NCBI RefSeq assembly: GCF_900696085.1
Contig: NZ_CAADFC020000016.1
Coordinates: 1,054,001 to 1,118,000 of the forward strand
DNA: 64,000 nt
Direction: 5' to 3'
Origin: Bradyrhizobium ivorense
Lineage (GTDB): Bacteria > Pseudomonadota > Alphaproteobacteria > Rhizobiales > Xanthobacteraceae
Part shown: positions 40,937 to 49,510 of the stretch, piece after piece
Numbering within the stretch: the stretch's first letter is position 1
Layout of the letters: every line of letters starts with the position of its first letter
Notes under the pieces: model-generated
Databases searched by the model: none
What the model was told of the DNA's origin: nothing
What the model saw: only the letters and a program-made list of their open reading frames with translations
Translations under genes and position numbers: made by a program

Positions 40937-41776
40937 TTACTGCGCCGCCTGACCAGCCGAGGCGTAGGAGTTCGCCGGGTTGGTCGCAAACTTCTTCTTC
41001 GCCCCTTCAACCCAGGTCGCGAATTCCTGGTCGCTGACGACCCTGACCGCGATCGGCATGAAGGCATGGTCCTTGCCGCACAGTTCCGAGCACTGGCCGT
41101 AGAACATGCCGGTCTTGGTGGCCTTGAACCAGGTCTCGTTGAGGCGGCCCGGCACCGAGTCGATCTTGATGCCGAACGCCGGCACCGCGAAGGAGTGGAT
41201 CACGTCGGCACCGGTGGTCTGCACCCGCACCACCTTGTTGACCGGCACAACCATCTCGTTGTCGACGCCGAGAAGACGCGGCGCCTTGTCCTTGTCGAGC
41301 AGCGAGTCGAACTCGAACTTGCCGTTGTCCGGATAGCCGTAGGACCAGTACCACTGCTTGCCGGTCACCTTCACCGTCAGGTCCGGCTTCGGCACGTCGA
41401 GCTCGAGGAACAAGAGGCGGAACGACGGCACCGCGATGCCGACCAGGATCAGCACCGGAATCAGCGTCCAGGCCACCTCGATCAGCGTGTTGTGAGTGGT
41501 CCGGGAGGGGACCGGGTTGGCCTTGGCGTTGAACTTCACCACCACAATCACGAGCAGCGCCAGCACGAACAGCGTGATGACGGTGATCAGCACCAGCAGG
41601 AAATTGTGAAACCAGATGATGTTTTCCATCACCGGGGTCGCGGCTTCCTGCAGCGTGTGCTCCCACGGCGCCGGCTGACCCATTTCGGCAGATGCCGGTC
41701 CTGCGGCGACAAACGCCATGCCCGCCACCGCCACCCCCAGCAATTGTCGGCCCATCCGGCCAATCGACATCTTCAT
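40937..41776 (-). CDS. coxB: cytochrome c oxidase subunit II
   Basis: A 279-residue protein with a signal/anchor segment, two membrane helices (~50-72 and ~90-110) and a periplasmic cupredoxin domain. The domain carries the CuA motif CSELCGKDHAFMP, preceded by the upstream His in DVIHSFAVPAFG. The aromatic patch QWYWSYGYP funnels electrons from cytochrome c. GGGAGCGAGCGGC precedes the ATG at 41776. First gene of the cox cluster. Confidence 0.97.
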   Translation of the reverse strand: MKMSIGRMGRQLLGVAVAGMAFVAAGPASAEMGQPAPWEHTLQEAATPVMENIIWFHNFLLVLITVITLFVLALLVIVVVKFNAKANPVPSRTTHNTLIEVAWTLIPVLILVGIAVPSFRLLFLELDVPKPDLTVKVTGKQWYWSYGYPDNGKFEFDSLLDKDKAPRLLGVDNEMVVPVNKVVRVQTTGADVIHSFAVPAFGIKIDSVPGRLNETWFKATKTGMFYGQCSELCGKDHAFMPIAVRVVSDQEFATWVEGAKKKFATNPANSYASAGQAAQ

Positions 41777-42255
41777 GCCGCTCGCGCTCCCTAGATAATT
41801 CCCCAAAGCACTTCCGGCATTTGGCCGGAAATGCAGCACGATCCGCCCTGACAAATGGCCTACCGGACGTACCCGTCGTCAAGTCAAGGTGGGTACGGGA
41901 GCCAGATCGCTAGAACGCGTCGAAATCCAGCCTCTCAAACCATAATTCGCAGGCGCTCGCAATGCAGTAGTGGGACCGAAAGCCATGCGCGTGCGGCTAA
42001 CCTGCAGCGGCGGATTTTTCCCGCAAAATCAAGCGAAAGTCGCCGGACAAATTGTCCACCTGCTTGACAGGGGAATTGCCAGATGTACCCACAGACGAGG
42101 CGGCCCGCAGGAACCTGATTCGCGGTGGGACGCCTCAATCCGGCGCGGGAATAGCTGAAGATTCGCCTTCAAGGCGCCGTCATTGGGTATCAGTCGACTG
42201 TTGCGTGCTACCGGCGGCCGGAACGGCCGGACCCAACATCAGAGGATCGACCCGG
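41777..42255. other. 479-bp divergent intergenic region between coxB and the IalB gene
   Basis: Must hold the cox promoter and probably that of the IalB gene, but I find no convincing -35/-10 pair. The only structure noted is a 7-bp inverted repeat CGTACCC (41868-41874) with GGGTACG (41891-41897). Confidence 0.4.
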
Positions 42256-42789
42256 ATGGGCGTTTCAGACGTTCAGGCAAGACGAAAGGCGCTGGCCGGC
42301 TGGCTCGGCGGCCTGCTGGCGGTGGTGTTCGCGCTCGGTCTGACCCAGGCCACAAACGCGCAGGGCGCGGTGCGCTCGGTCCATGGCGACTGGCAGATCC
42401 GCTGCGACACCCCGCCGGGCGCCCAGGCAGAACAATGCGCGCTGATCCAGAGCGTGGTAGCGGAAGACCGCTCCAATGCCGGCCTCACCGTGATCGTGCT
42501 GAAAACCGCCGACCAGAAGAGCCGCCTGATGCGCGTGGTCGCCCCGCTCGGCGTCCTGCTCCCCTCCGGCCTCGGCCTCAAGCTCGACAACCAGGACGTC
42601 GGCCGCGCCGGTTTTGTCAGATGCCTGCCCAATGGCTGCGTGGCCGAGGTCGTGATGGACGACAAGCTGCTCGGCCAGCTCAAGAACGCCAAGACCGCGA
42701 CCTTCATCATCTTCGAGACGCCGGAAGAAGGCATCGGCTTCCCGCTCAGCCTGAACGGGCTCAGCGAGGGGTATGACAAATTGCCCTAG
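42256..42789 (+). CDS. invasion-associated locus B (IalB) family protein
   Basis: A 177-residue periplasmic protein with a signal peptide (cleavage near TNAQ) and the IalB domain: HGDWQIRCDTPPGAQAEQCA, then LPSGLGLKLDN and FVRCLPNGCVAEVVMDD. The two Cys pairs fit the family. IalB was described as an invasion factor in Bartonella, but rhizobial homologues have no defined role. The start at 42256 gives the signal peptide. The TAG stop (42787-42789) lies inside the first bases of a dispersed repeat. Confidence 0.9.
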   Translation: MGVSDVQARRKALAGWLGGLLAVVFALGLTQATNAQGAVRSVHGDWQIRCDTPPGAQAEQCALIQSVVAEDRSNAGLTVIVLKTADQKSRLMRVVAPLGVLLPSGLGLKLDNQDVGRAGFVRCLPNGCVAEVVMDDKLLGQLKNAKTATFIIFETPEEGIGFPLSLNGLSEGYDKLP

Positions 42790-42890
42790 AGCATGATCCG
42801 GAAAAGTGCGAAGCGGTTTTCCGAAAAGATCATGCTCAAACAAGGAGCTAAAGCGCGATGGTGATTCAACCTGATCCCATCGCGCTTTAG
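42786..42890. repeat. composite palindromic repeat (AGCATGATCCGG / AAGCGCGATG family), copy 3
   Basis: Reverse orientation of 2780-2881: AGAGCATGATCCGG...GATCATGCTC, then AAAGCGCGATG...CATCGCGCTTT. It starts within the IalB stop codon and may double as its terminator. Confidence 0.9.
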
Positions 42891-43327
42891 GGCCTACGGG
42901 GTCCGTTCTGTTGGCGCAGCCCGAATCTGTCTTCCCCTTCCCCCGCAAGAGCAGGGCTATCGCATATGGCTATCGGCCATGCCCATAGCTCGTCATGCCC
43001 GTGCCCCGGGCGAGTGGCGCCTGCCAGATTTCGGAATAGTGGAAGAATATCCCTGAGTTGCCCGACGTGTCAAGCGCCTCGTCGCACAGTCGCTGTGTCG
43101 AACGCCGTCAGCCGCGTGCTACTTTGCATGGGGTTGTTTTTCGGCATTTTGGTGCGCCGCTCCCGCGCCACCGTATCGAGGGTCCGTGGAAGCTTTCCGA
43201 ATGTTCATCCCGGACCGGAACTATTCGACACTATCCATGGTCTCGGCAACGTGTGCTGCGGCCTCTCGCGGAACGGGCGCCAAACCACTATCTTGGATCG
43301 AATCTCCCCGACAACGGACGATCGCTG
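42891..43327. other. 437-bp gene-free stretch upstream of tldD
   Basis: A frame of 120 codons on the plus strand (42966-43328) exists, but it has no ribosome-binding site, an atypical Cys/Arg/Ser-rich composition and ends by running into tldD. Nothing else recognisable. Confidence 0.4.
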
Positions 43328-44752
43328 ATGACCAATCCTGCCACGACCTCCCTGCTCGACCGCGCCAAACTCGACCGTGATGCCGTCCGCCGCGAGGTGG
43401 CGCGCGGGCTTGCCGGCGCCGATGACGGCGAACTGTTTCTGGAGTTCGGGCAGACCGAGGCGCTGGTGTTCGACAATGGAAGGCTGAAGCAGGCGACCTA
43501 CGACACCTCACAGGGTTTTGGCCTGCGCGCGGTCAAGGACGACGCGGTCGGCTATGCGCATTCCTCCGATGTGTCGATCCCGGCGCTGATCCGCGCGGCC
43601 GACGCGGTCGCGGCGGTGCGCGGCGGTTACGCGGGAACGTTCGCGGCGGCGCCGGCGCACACCAACGTAAAGCTTTATGGCGACGAGAACCCGCTCGACG
43701 GCCCGGCCTTCGAGGCCAAGGTGAAGTTGCTTGGCGAGATCGACGCCTATGTCCGCGACAAGGATCCGCGGGTGCGGCAGGTCTCCGCCAGCCTGACCGC
43801 GACCTGGCAGGTGGTCGAGATCGTGCGGCCCGACGGCGAGAGCTATCGCGACATCCGCCCGCTGGTGCGCGTCAACATTTCCGTGGTCGCCGGCCAGGGC
43901 GACCGGCAGGAGAGCGGCAGCAAGGGCTATGGCGGCCGCGAGGGTTATGCGCGCTTCATCGAGACCAAGGCCTGGCGCGATGCCGCCGACGGCGCGCTGC
44001 GCGAGGCGCTGGTCAATCTGGAATCGGTCCCTGCGCCCGCCGGCGAGATGGACGTGGTGCTCGGCGCCGGCTGGCCCGGCGTGATGCTGCATGAGGCGGT
44101 CGGCCACGGGCTCGAGGGCGATTTCAACCGCAAGCAGACCTCGGCTTTTGCAGGCCTGATGGGCAAGCAGGTCGCCGCCAAGGGCGTCACCGTGGTCGAC
44201 GACGGCACCATGGCCTCGCGCCGCGGCTCGCTTTCGATCGACGACGAAGGCACGCCGACCAACCGCACCGTGCTGATCGAAGACGGCATTCTGGTCGGTT
44301 ACATGCAGGACCGCCAGAACGCCCGCCTGATGGGCATGAAGCCCACGGGCAACGGCCGGCGGCAGAGCTATGCCCATGTGCCGATGCCGCGTATGACCAA
44401 CACCTACATGCTCTCAGGCGACCGCGACCCGGCCGAGATCATCGCCTCGGTGAAGAACGGCATGTATGCCGCGAATTTCGGCGGCGGCCAGGTCGACATC
44501 ACCTCGGGCAAATACGTGTTCCAGTGCACCGAGGCCTACAAGATCGAGAACGGCAAGCTCGGCGCACCCCTGAAGGGCGCCATGCTGATCGGCAACGGGC
44601 CGACCGATCTCCACAGGATCACCATGATCGGCAACGATCTTGCGCTCGACACGGGAATCGGCACCTGCGGCAAGAACGGCCAGGGCGTGCCGGTCGGCGT
44701 CGGCCAGCCGACGCTGCGGATGGAACGGATTACGGTCGGAGGAACAGGCTAG
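43328..44752 (+). CDS. tldD: metalloprotease TldD
   Basis: A 474-residue cytosolic protein with the zinc motif HEAVGHGLEGD (HExxxH) near residue 256 and the conserved C-terminal Cys/Gly segment (GNDLALDTGIGTCGKNGQGV). TldD works with TldE/PmbA as a protease of small peptides and antitoxins; TldE is not in this window. The length is typical. Its stop codon overlaps the lepB-like GTG by one base, implying translational coupling. Confidence 0.96.
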   Translation: MTNPATTSLLDRAKLDRDAVRREVARGLAGADDGELFLEFGQTEALVFDNGRLKQATYDTSQGFGLRAVKDDAVGYAHSSDVSIPALIRAADAVAAVRGGYAGTFAAAPAHTNVKLYGDENPLDGPAFEAKVKLLGEIDAYVRDKDPRVRQVSASLTATWQVVEIVRPDGESYRDIRPLVRVNISVVAGQGDRQESGSKGYGGREGYARFIETKAWRDAADGALREALVNLESVPAPAGEMDVVLGAGWPGVMLHEAVGHGLEGDFNRKQTSAFAGLMGKQVAAKGVTVVDDGTMASRRGSLSIDDEGTPTNRTVLIEDGILVGYMQDRQNARLMGMKPTGNGRRQSYAHVPMPRMTNTYMLSGDRDPAEIIASVKNGMYAANFGGGQVDITSGKYVFQCTEAYKIENGKLGAPLKGAMLIGNGPTDLHRITMIGNDLALDTGIGTCGKNGQGVPVGVGQPTLRMERITVGGTG

Positions 44753-45528
44753 TGAGCAGCGGAAACGAGGTAGCGGCGGCGAAGCCGAAGCAGTCGACCT
44801 GGCGCGGACAGGCGGCGCAACTGGTCGCGATCGTGGCCGTCGTGTTCCTCGCCAAGGGCGCAATCGCCGAGCCGTTCTACGTGCCGTCGGGCTCGATGGA
44901 GCCGACCCTCCTGATCGGCGACGCACTGGTCGCCTCGAAATACCCCTATGGCTACGGCGCTGCCTCGCTGCCGATCCAGATCACGCTGCCGGAAACCGGC
45001 CGGGTGTTCGGCGAGACGCCGAAGCGCGGCGACGTGGTTGTGTTCCGCTGGCCGGGCGATCGTTCTCAAGCGTGGGTGAAGCGTGTGGTCGGGCTGCCCG
45101 GCGACCGCATCCAGATGCGACAGGGCCAGCTCTTCATCAACGATCATCCGGCGGCGCTGAAGCCCGATGGCACCGGCTTCGCCGAGGACGATCGCGGCGG
45201 CGGCGAGGAAGCCTATCGCTATGTCGAGACGCTGCCGAACGGCGTCAGCCACGCCATTTTCAAGATCCGCGACAACGGCCGGCTCGACAACACCGCCGAG
45301 GTGACGGTGCCGCCGGGCGAACTGTTCGTGCTCGGCGACAATCGCGACAATTCGGCCGACAGCCGCGTGCCGGTGCGCGACGGCGGCGTCGGACTGCTGC
45401 CGATCGACAATCTGATCGGCCGCGCCGATGCGGTGGTCGGCTCCTGGGACCTCGGCATCCGCAGCCAGCCGGTCTACACATGGCTCTCGGGCTTCCGCCT
45501 CGCCCGGTTCTTCACCTCGGTGCATTGA
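44752..45528 (+). CDS. lepB: signal peptidase I
   Basis: A 258-residue inner-membrane serine protease that removes signal peptides. The catalytic dyad is visible: Ser48 in PSGSMEPT and Lys110 in KRVVGLPGD, followed by the conserved GDNRDNSADSR box. One membrane helix (AAQLVAIVAVVFLAKGAIAE, ~21-40) precedes the active site. The GTG start has GGAGGAACAGGCTA in front and overlaps the tldD stop by one base. A second lepB may exist elsewhere, since alphaproteobacteria often carry one next to the rnc-era genes. Confidence 0.95.
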   Translation: MSSGNEVAAAKPKQSTWRGQAAQLVAIVAVVFLAKGAIAEPFYVPSGSMEPTLLIGDALVASKYPYGYGAASLPIQITLPETGRVFGETPKRGDVVVFRWPGDRSQAWVKRVVGLPGDRIQMRQGQLFINDHPAALKPDGTGFAEDDRGGGEEAYRYVETLPNGVSHAIFKIRDNGRLDNTAEVTVPPGELFVLGDNRDNSADSRVPVRDGGVGLLPIDNLIGRADAVVGSWDLGIRSQPVYTWLSGFRLARFFTSVH

Positions 45529-45539
45529 ACGAGCCTGCC

Positions 45540-45625
45540 GTAGCCCGGATGAGCGAAGCGACATCCGGGATCGCTCTCACCGCGGATAGACCTGCCCCGG
45601 ATATCGCTGCGCTCATCCGGGCTAC
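45540..45625. repeat. palindromic intergenic repeat (gtagcccggatg family), copy 1
   Basis: GTAGCCCGGATGAGCG and CGCTCATCCGGGCTAC form a perfect outer stem; an inner CATCCGGG/CCCCGGAT pair also matches in part. Lies 11 bp after the lepB stop. Other copies at 46571-46657 and 50971-51055. Confidence 0.9.
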
Positions 45626-45641
45626 GTTCTCGTGGGGCACT

Positions 45642-45983
45642 GTGACCTTCGACGACATCCGAACTCTTGCGCTGACGTGGCCGGAGGTCGAGGACGGCAC
45701 CTCCTACGGCACGCCGGCGCTGAAAGTGCGCAAGAAGCTGCTGGTGCGGCTGAGGGAGGACGGCGACAGCCTGGTGATGCCGGGCGTGCCGCCGGACGAA
45801 CGCGACATGCTGGTCGAGCGCCAGCCGAGCGTGTTCTATTTCACCGATCACTATCGCGACTATCCGACCGTACTGATCCGCCTGTCGAAGGCGAGGCGCG
45901 CCAGCGTCGAGCCGCTGCTGCGCCGGCACTGGCGCACGCTGGCCTCGAACAAGGCGGTGAAGGAGTATGACGCGACGATGTAG
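45642..45983 (+). CDS. MmcQ/YjbR family protein
   Basis: A 113-residue protein with the family's opening TFDDIRTLALTWPEVEDGTS and a CyaY-like alpha-beta fold (LRRHWRTLASNKAVKEY at the end). Family members may bind DNA; function is not established. I chose GTG at 45642 because the family begins there. The upstream in-frame reading crosses the palindromic repeat and is rejected. The next gene starts 13 bp after the stop, so they may be cotranscribed. Confidence 0.88.
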   Translation: MTFDDIRTLALTWPEVEDGTSYGTPALKVRKKLLVRLREDGDSLVMPGVPPDERDMLVERQPSVFYFTDHYRDYPTVLIRLSKARRASVEPLLRRHWRTLASNKAVKEYDATM

Positions 45984-45996
45984 CCACGGTTCATCG

Positions 45997-46563
45997 ATGA
46001 ACTCCGACCAATTCCTTGACGCGGCGCTTCGCAACCCGGCCAACCGCATCATCACCGACGAACTGCATCGCCTTGCCTTGCCCGACGCGTGGCTGGTCTC
46101 CGGCTGCCTCGTGCAGACCGTCTGGAACGTGCTGACGAACCGTCCGGTCGATCACGGCATCAGCGACTACGACGTGTTCTATTTCGATCCCGATCCCTCA
46201 TGGGAAGCCGAGGACGCCGTGATCCGCGCATTGCAGGCGCGCCTTGGCCATCTCGGCGCAGAGATCGAGGCGCGCAACCAGGCCCGCGTCCATCTCTGGT
46301 ATCCCGAGAAGCACGGCCTGCCTTACCCGCCGCTGTCGCGATCGACCGACGGCATCGACCGCTTCCTCACCGAGAACACGCGGATCGGCATTCGCCGCAG
46401 CAGCGATGGCTACGAGATCTACGCGCCGAACGGTTTTGACGATGTCGCCGCCATGATCGTGCGGCCGAACCGCACCGCGAATTTCTCCGCGGCGAATTAC
46501 GCCAAGAAGGCCGCGCGCTGGAAGGCGCTGTGGCCGGAGATCACGGTCTTGGCGGCGGAGTAG
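45997..46563 (+). CDS. nucleotidyltransferase-fold protein
   Basis: A 188-residue cytosolic protein of the nucleotidyltransferase family of the DUF925 type. WLVSGCLVQTVWN is followed by the metal-binding DxD pattern SDYDVFYFD (~residues 58-66), and later ENTRIGIRRSSDGYEIYAP. The last part (FDDVAAMIVRPNR) is also characteristic. Substrate unknown. Follows the YjbR gene on the same strand. Confidence 0.85.
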   Translation: MNSDQFLDAALRNPANRIITDELHRLALPDAWLVSGCLVQTVWNVLTNRPVDHGISDYDVFYFDPDPSWEAEDAVIRALQARLGHLGAEIEARNQARVHLWYPEKHGLPYPPLSRSTDGIDRFLTENTRIGIRRSSDGYEIYAPNGFDDVAAMIVRPNRTANFSAANYAKKAARWKALWPEITVLAAE

Positions 46564-46570
46564 GTGCCTT

Positions 46571-46657
46571 GTAGCCCGGATGCAGCGAAGCGTAATCCGG
46601 GGCCGCTCTTGCCCCGGATGGACTTTCCCGGATTACGCTTCGCTGCATCCGGGCTAC
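46571..46657. repeat. palindromic intergenic repeat (gtagcccggatg family), copy 2
   Basis: GTAGCCCGGATGCAGCGAAG and CTTCGCTGCATCCGGGCTAC are a perfect 20-bp inverted pair, continuing CGTAATCCGG/CCGGATTACG inside. It lies between convergent genes and may terminate both. Confidence 0.92.
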
Positions 46658-46670
46658 GGAGCTTCGCGCG

Positions 46671-47225
46671 TCAGCGCACCACGCCCGACGTGAACCCCGC
46701 CTTGCGGCGCGGCGGCTTGATGTCTTTCTTCAGGAAGCAATGCGCGTCGCGGCCGGCGTAGCCGGGGCGGGCATAGGTCCAGGCGCGGCACTTGTTGTCG
46801 GCGGTGCAGGCGGCTTGGCAGGCCCCGTCGCCCTCGGCGGCCTTCAATTCAAAATTCTTGTAGTCGCCGCCGAAGCGGTCGATCGAGGTCTCGATCGGGC
46901 CGGAGCGCGGCTCGACCACGCCGGCGCCGCGCACGCCGGAGACGCAGCAGGAATCCGGCACGCGGGCCGGTACCGTGCTCTTGAGCCAGCACACTGCGCC
47001 CGCGGCGACGTCGGTCGGATAGTTGAAGCTCCAGGCACGGCAGCGGCGGTCGCGCTCGCAGGCAAGCGCGCAATCGGCGGGATCGCCCGTGGCCACCGGC
47101 GAATTCATGTAGTCGCCGCCGGGCCGGTCGAAACTCGACTGCGCCAATGCCGGACGCGCGACGAGCAGCGCCGCAAAAATTGCGAACGTCGCCACACACG
47201 CCCTGAAGAGGCGGCCTATCTCCAT
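46671..47225 (-). CDS. secreted PAN/apple-domain protein
   Basis: A 184-residue periplasmic protein: signal peptide (cleavage near ALAQS), then two PAN/apple-like modules, ~28-100 (FDRPGGDYMNSP, CALACERDRRCRAWSFNYP, CWLK) and ~110-184 (IDRFGGDYKNFEL, CQAACTADNKCRAWTYARPG, CFLKK). The Cys spacing fits three disulfides per module. PAN domains bind proteins or sugars; the target is unknown. Monocistronic. Confidence 0.9.
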   Translation of the reverse strand: MEIGRLFRACVATFAIFAALLVARPALAQSSFDRPGGDYMNSPVATGDPADCALACERDRRCRAWSFNYPTDVAAGAVCWLKSTVPARVPDSCCVSGVRGAGVVEPRSGPIETSIDRFGGDYKNFELKAAEGDGACQAACTADNKCRAWTYARPGYAGRDAHCFLKKDIKPPRRKAGFTSGVVR

Positions 47226-47378
47226 GAGTTTGCTTTCAAATTCGCGCAGCCCCGCGCATTTCGCGGGGCGTCATTTGAACGCCATGAACCTGTACGGCGG
47301 ATGAACGGCGCGTGACCGGCGATGCGACATCGCCGCCGCAAGCCGCGTGTTTCAGTTCATTGCTGAGGCCCCTTGGAG

Positions 47379-48749
47379 CTAGAACGCGTATTCCTGATAC
47401 GCCGGTTCCACCGAGCCCTTCCAGGCGCCGTTGTACTTGTCCAGCATCTCCTCGGCCGGCGAGCGGCCGGCTTCGATGATGCGCTCCAACGGCTCGAGGA
47501 AGCGGCTCTCGTCGCGGCCGAGATGGTCGATGCGGCCACGCCGGCGCAAGCCGGCATGCGACAGGATCAGGCACTCCTTGGCGATCTCGAACAGATAGCG
47601 GTCCTTGATCCGCGACTTGAAGCCGAAACGCGGCACGTCGTCACGCAACGCCTGCCGCTCCGGCGCGGTCCAGTGGCGGACGATGTCCCAGGCGGCATCG
47701 AGACTGTCATTGTCGTAGAGCAGGCCGACCCAGAACGCCGGCAGCGCCGGCAACCGGCCCCACGGCACGCCGTCGGCGCCGCGCATCTCCAGATACCGCT
47801 TCAGCCGCACCTCGGGGAAGATCGTCGACAGATGATTGGCCCAGTCCGACAGCGTCGGGCGCTCGCCGGGGAACGTCTTGTTCTTGCCGGCAAAGAAATC
47901 GCGGAACGAGGAGCCCGAGACGTCGATATAGTCGTCGCCGCGCTTGACGAAATACATCGGAACGTCGAGCGCGTAGTCGACATAACGCTCAAAGGACATG
48001 CCGTCCTCGAACGCGAACGGCAGCATGCCGGAGCGCGCATTGTCGGTGTCGCGCCAGATCTCGGAGCGGAACGACAGAAAGCCGTTCGGCTTGCCTTCGG
48101 TGAACGGCGAGTTGGCGAACAGCGCGGTCGCGACCGGCTGCAGCGCCAGCGAGACCCGCAGCTTCTTGACCATGTCGGCTTCGGAGGAGAAGTCGAGATT
48201 GGTCTGCACCGTGCAGGTACGGAACATCATGTCGAGGCCGTATTTGCCGACCTTCGGCATGTAGTTGCGCATGATCTTGTAGCGGCCCTTCGGCATCACC
48301 GGGATCTGCGCCCGCGACCAGGACGGCGTCATGCCGAGGCCGAGGAAGCCGATGCCGAGCGGCGTTGCGATCTCGCGCACCTGCGCGAGGTGAGCCATCA
48401 GCTCGGCCTGGGTCTGGTGCACGGTCTCGACCGGCGCGCCCGACAATTCGAACTGGCCGCCCGGCTCGAGCGAGATCGCGCCGCCGCCGGTGACGTCGTA
48501 GAGGCCGATGATGTTGCCGCGCTCCATGATCGGCTCCCAGCCGAGCAGGAGCTTCATGCCCTCGAGCAGCGCGCCGATGCCTTTGGCGCCGGCGTAAGGC
48601 ACCGGCTGATGGCCGTCGAGCGTGAACGGGGTCTTCTCGTGCTCGGTGCCGATCCGGAATTCGGACTCGGGCTTCACGCCGGCTTCAAGCCACGCCACGA
48701 GTTCGTCGCGCGACTCAAGCGGCGTCATGTCGATCTGGTCACGCGCCAT
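47379..48749 (-). CDS. gshA: glutamate-cysteine ligase (plant-type)
   Basis: Makes gamma-glutamylcysteine, the first step of glutathione synthesis. The 456-residue protein follows the alphaproteobacterial/plant GCL family: FRIGTEHEKTPF (metal- and glutamate-binding Glu), ISLEPGGQFELSGAP, TCTVQTNLDF, FRSEIWRDTDNARSGMLPF. MarR lies 93 bp upstream on the same strand and a GST is divergent from MarR, which groups glutathione synthesis and use under one regulator. An ATG at 48749 starts the family N-terminus. Confidence 0.95.
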   Translation of the reverse strand: MARDQIDMTPLESRDELVAWLEAGVKPESEFRIGTEHEKTPFTLDGHQPVPYAGAKGIGALLEGMKLLLGWEPIMERGNIIGLYDVTGGGAISLEPGGQFELSGAPVETVHQTQAELMAHLAQVREIATPLGIGFLGLGMTPSWSRAQIPVMPKGRYKIMRNYMPKVGKYGLDMMFRTCTVQTNLDFSSEADMVKKLRVSLALQPVATALFANSPFTEGKPNGFLSFRSEIWRDTDNARSGMLPFAFEDGMSFERYVDYALDVPMYFVKRGDDYIDVSGSSFRDFFAGKNKTFPGERPTLSDWANHLSTIFPEVRLKRYLEMRGADGVPWGRLPALPAFWVGLLYDNDSLDAAWDIVRHWTAPERQALRDDVPRFGFKSRIKDRYLFEIAKECLILSHAGLRRRGRIDHLGRDESRFLEPLERIIEAGRSPAEEMLDKYNGAWKGSVEPAYQEYAF

Positions 48750-48842
48750 ACGAAATCCAACTCAAGGGCGCTTCGATCGAAGGCGCGCGGTGGCAAGGGT
48801 ATCCGCGGGCCCCGTGGCGCGCGGATGATGGGGTCAGGACGA

Positions 48843-49379
48843 TCATCGGGCAGGCACACTGTCTCGCGCAGGCGCGGCCTTGGTCTCGCTCTTGGTGTCG
48901 GCCTTTGCGTCGGCCTTTGCATCGGCCTTGGCGTCGCTGCAGGAGCAGCCGAGGCGGTCGAGCAGGCCGCAGAGTCTCGCGGCCTCGGCATCGGACAGTT
49001 TGGAGCCGACATGCTTGTCGATCGCGGCCGAATAGGCGCTCCACATCCGCTTCTGCAAGTCGCGCCCGGCCTCGGTGATCTCGACGAACTGGCCGCGCTT
49101 GTCGATCTTGCATTCGCGCCGGGCGGCGAGCCCCTCGTCGACCAGCTTGTCGATCAGCCGCGAGGTCGAATATTGCGGGATCAGCATTTGCCGCTCGAGC
49201 TCGACCGGGCGCAGCTCGCCGGACGGGGCGCGCGACAGCTCGAGCAGGGCATCGTACCAGGCGAGCGGCGGATAGCCGGCCTTCTTCAGATCCTGCTCGA
49301 CACAGTCAAGCACCCGGCTCGGCACCCGCATCAGGCGGATCCAGGCGGCCGTCGCCTCGGTCGATAGCTTGCGTTTCAT
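48843..49379 (-). CDS. MarR-family regulator with a repeated AKAD tail
   Basis: A 178-residue regulator with the MarR winged helix: LERQMLIPQYSTSRLIDKLV (recognition region ~62-81) and the wing KIDKRGQFVEITEAGRDLQ. Near the C-terminus a CSC pair (~145-147) precedes a low-complexity tail of DAKA-type tetrapeptides encoded by 12-bp tandem DNA repeats. MarR regulators usually repress a divergent gene and themselves; the operators described at 49407-49468 suit this. Cysteines could make it redox-responsive, which is inference. Confidence 0.92.
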   Translation of the reverse strand: MKRKLSTEATAAWIRLMRVPSRVLDCVEQDLKKAGYPPLAWYDALLELSRAPSGELRPVELERQMLIPQYSTSRLIDKLVDEGLAARRECKIDKRGQFVEITEAGRDLQKRMWSAYSAAIDKHVGSKLSDAEAARLCGLLDRLGCSCSDAKADAKADAKADTKSETKAAPARDSVPAR

Positions 49380-49406
49380 GGTCTAGCCCATAAGGTCCCG
49401 GAACCC

Positions 49407-49468
49407 AGTGTACCGCACTGAATGCATCTGCATCAATCTTGACTATTTCATGCAGGTGCATGTAGGCA
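49407..49468. promoter_or_regulatory. divergent marR/GST promoters with two identical-architecture operators
   Basis: Two copies of ATGCA-NN-TGCAT lie at 49422-49433 and 49450-49461, centres 28 bp apart. The plus-strand promoter TTGACT (49439-49444), 18 bp, TAGGCA (49463-49468) has operator 2 in its spacer. The minus-strand promoter TTGATG (49436-49431), 18 bp, TACACT (49412-49407) has operator 1 over its spacer and -35. A MarR dimer on each site would block both. Confidence 0.7.
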
Positions 49469-49510
49469 ATCCCTCTCCGGCTGCCAAGAACAAGGGAAGG
49501 AATACCCCCC

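Noticed and set aside
42966..43328. 120-codon plus-strand frame before tldD
   Set aside because: Composition unlike a protein and no start signal; it ends by running into the tldD start.
44640..45641. In-frame upstream extension of the YjbR gene
   Set aside because: It reads through the palindromic repeat at 45540-45625 and out of frame through lepB; the family N-terminus is at 45642.
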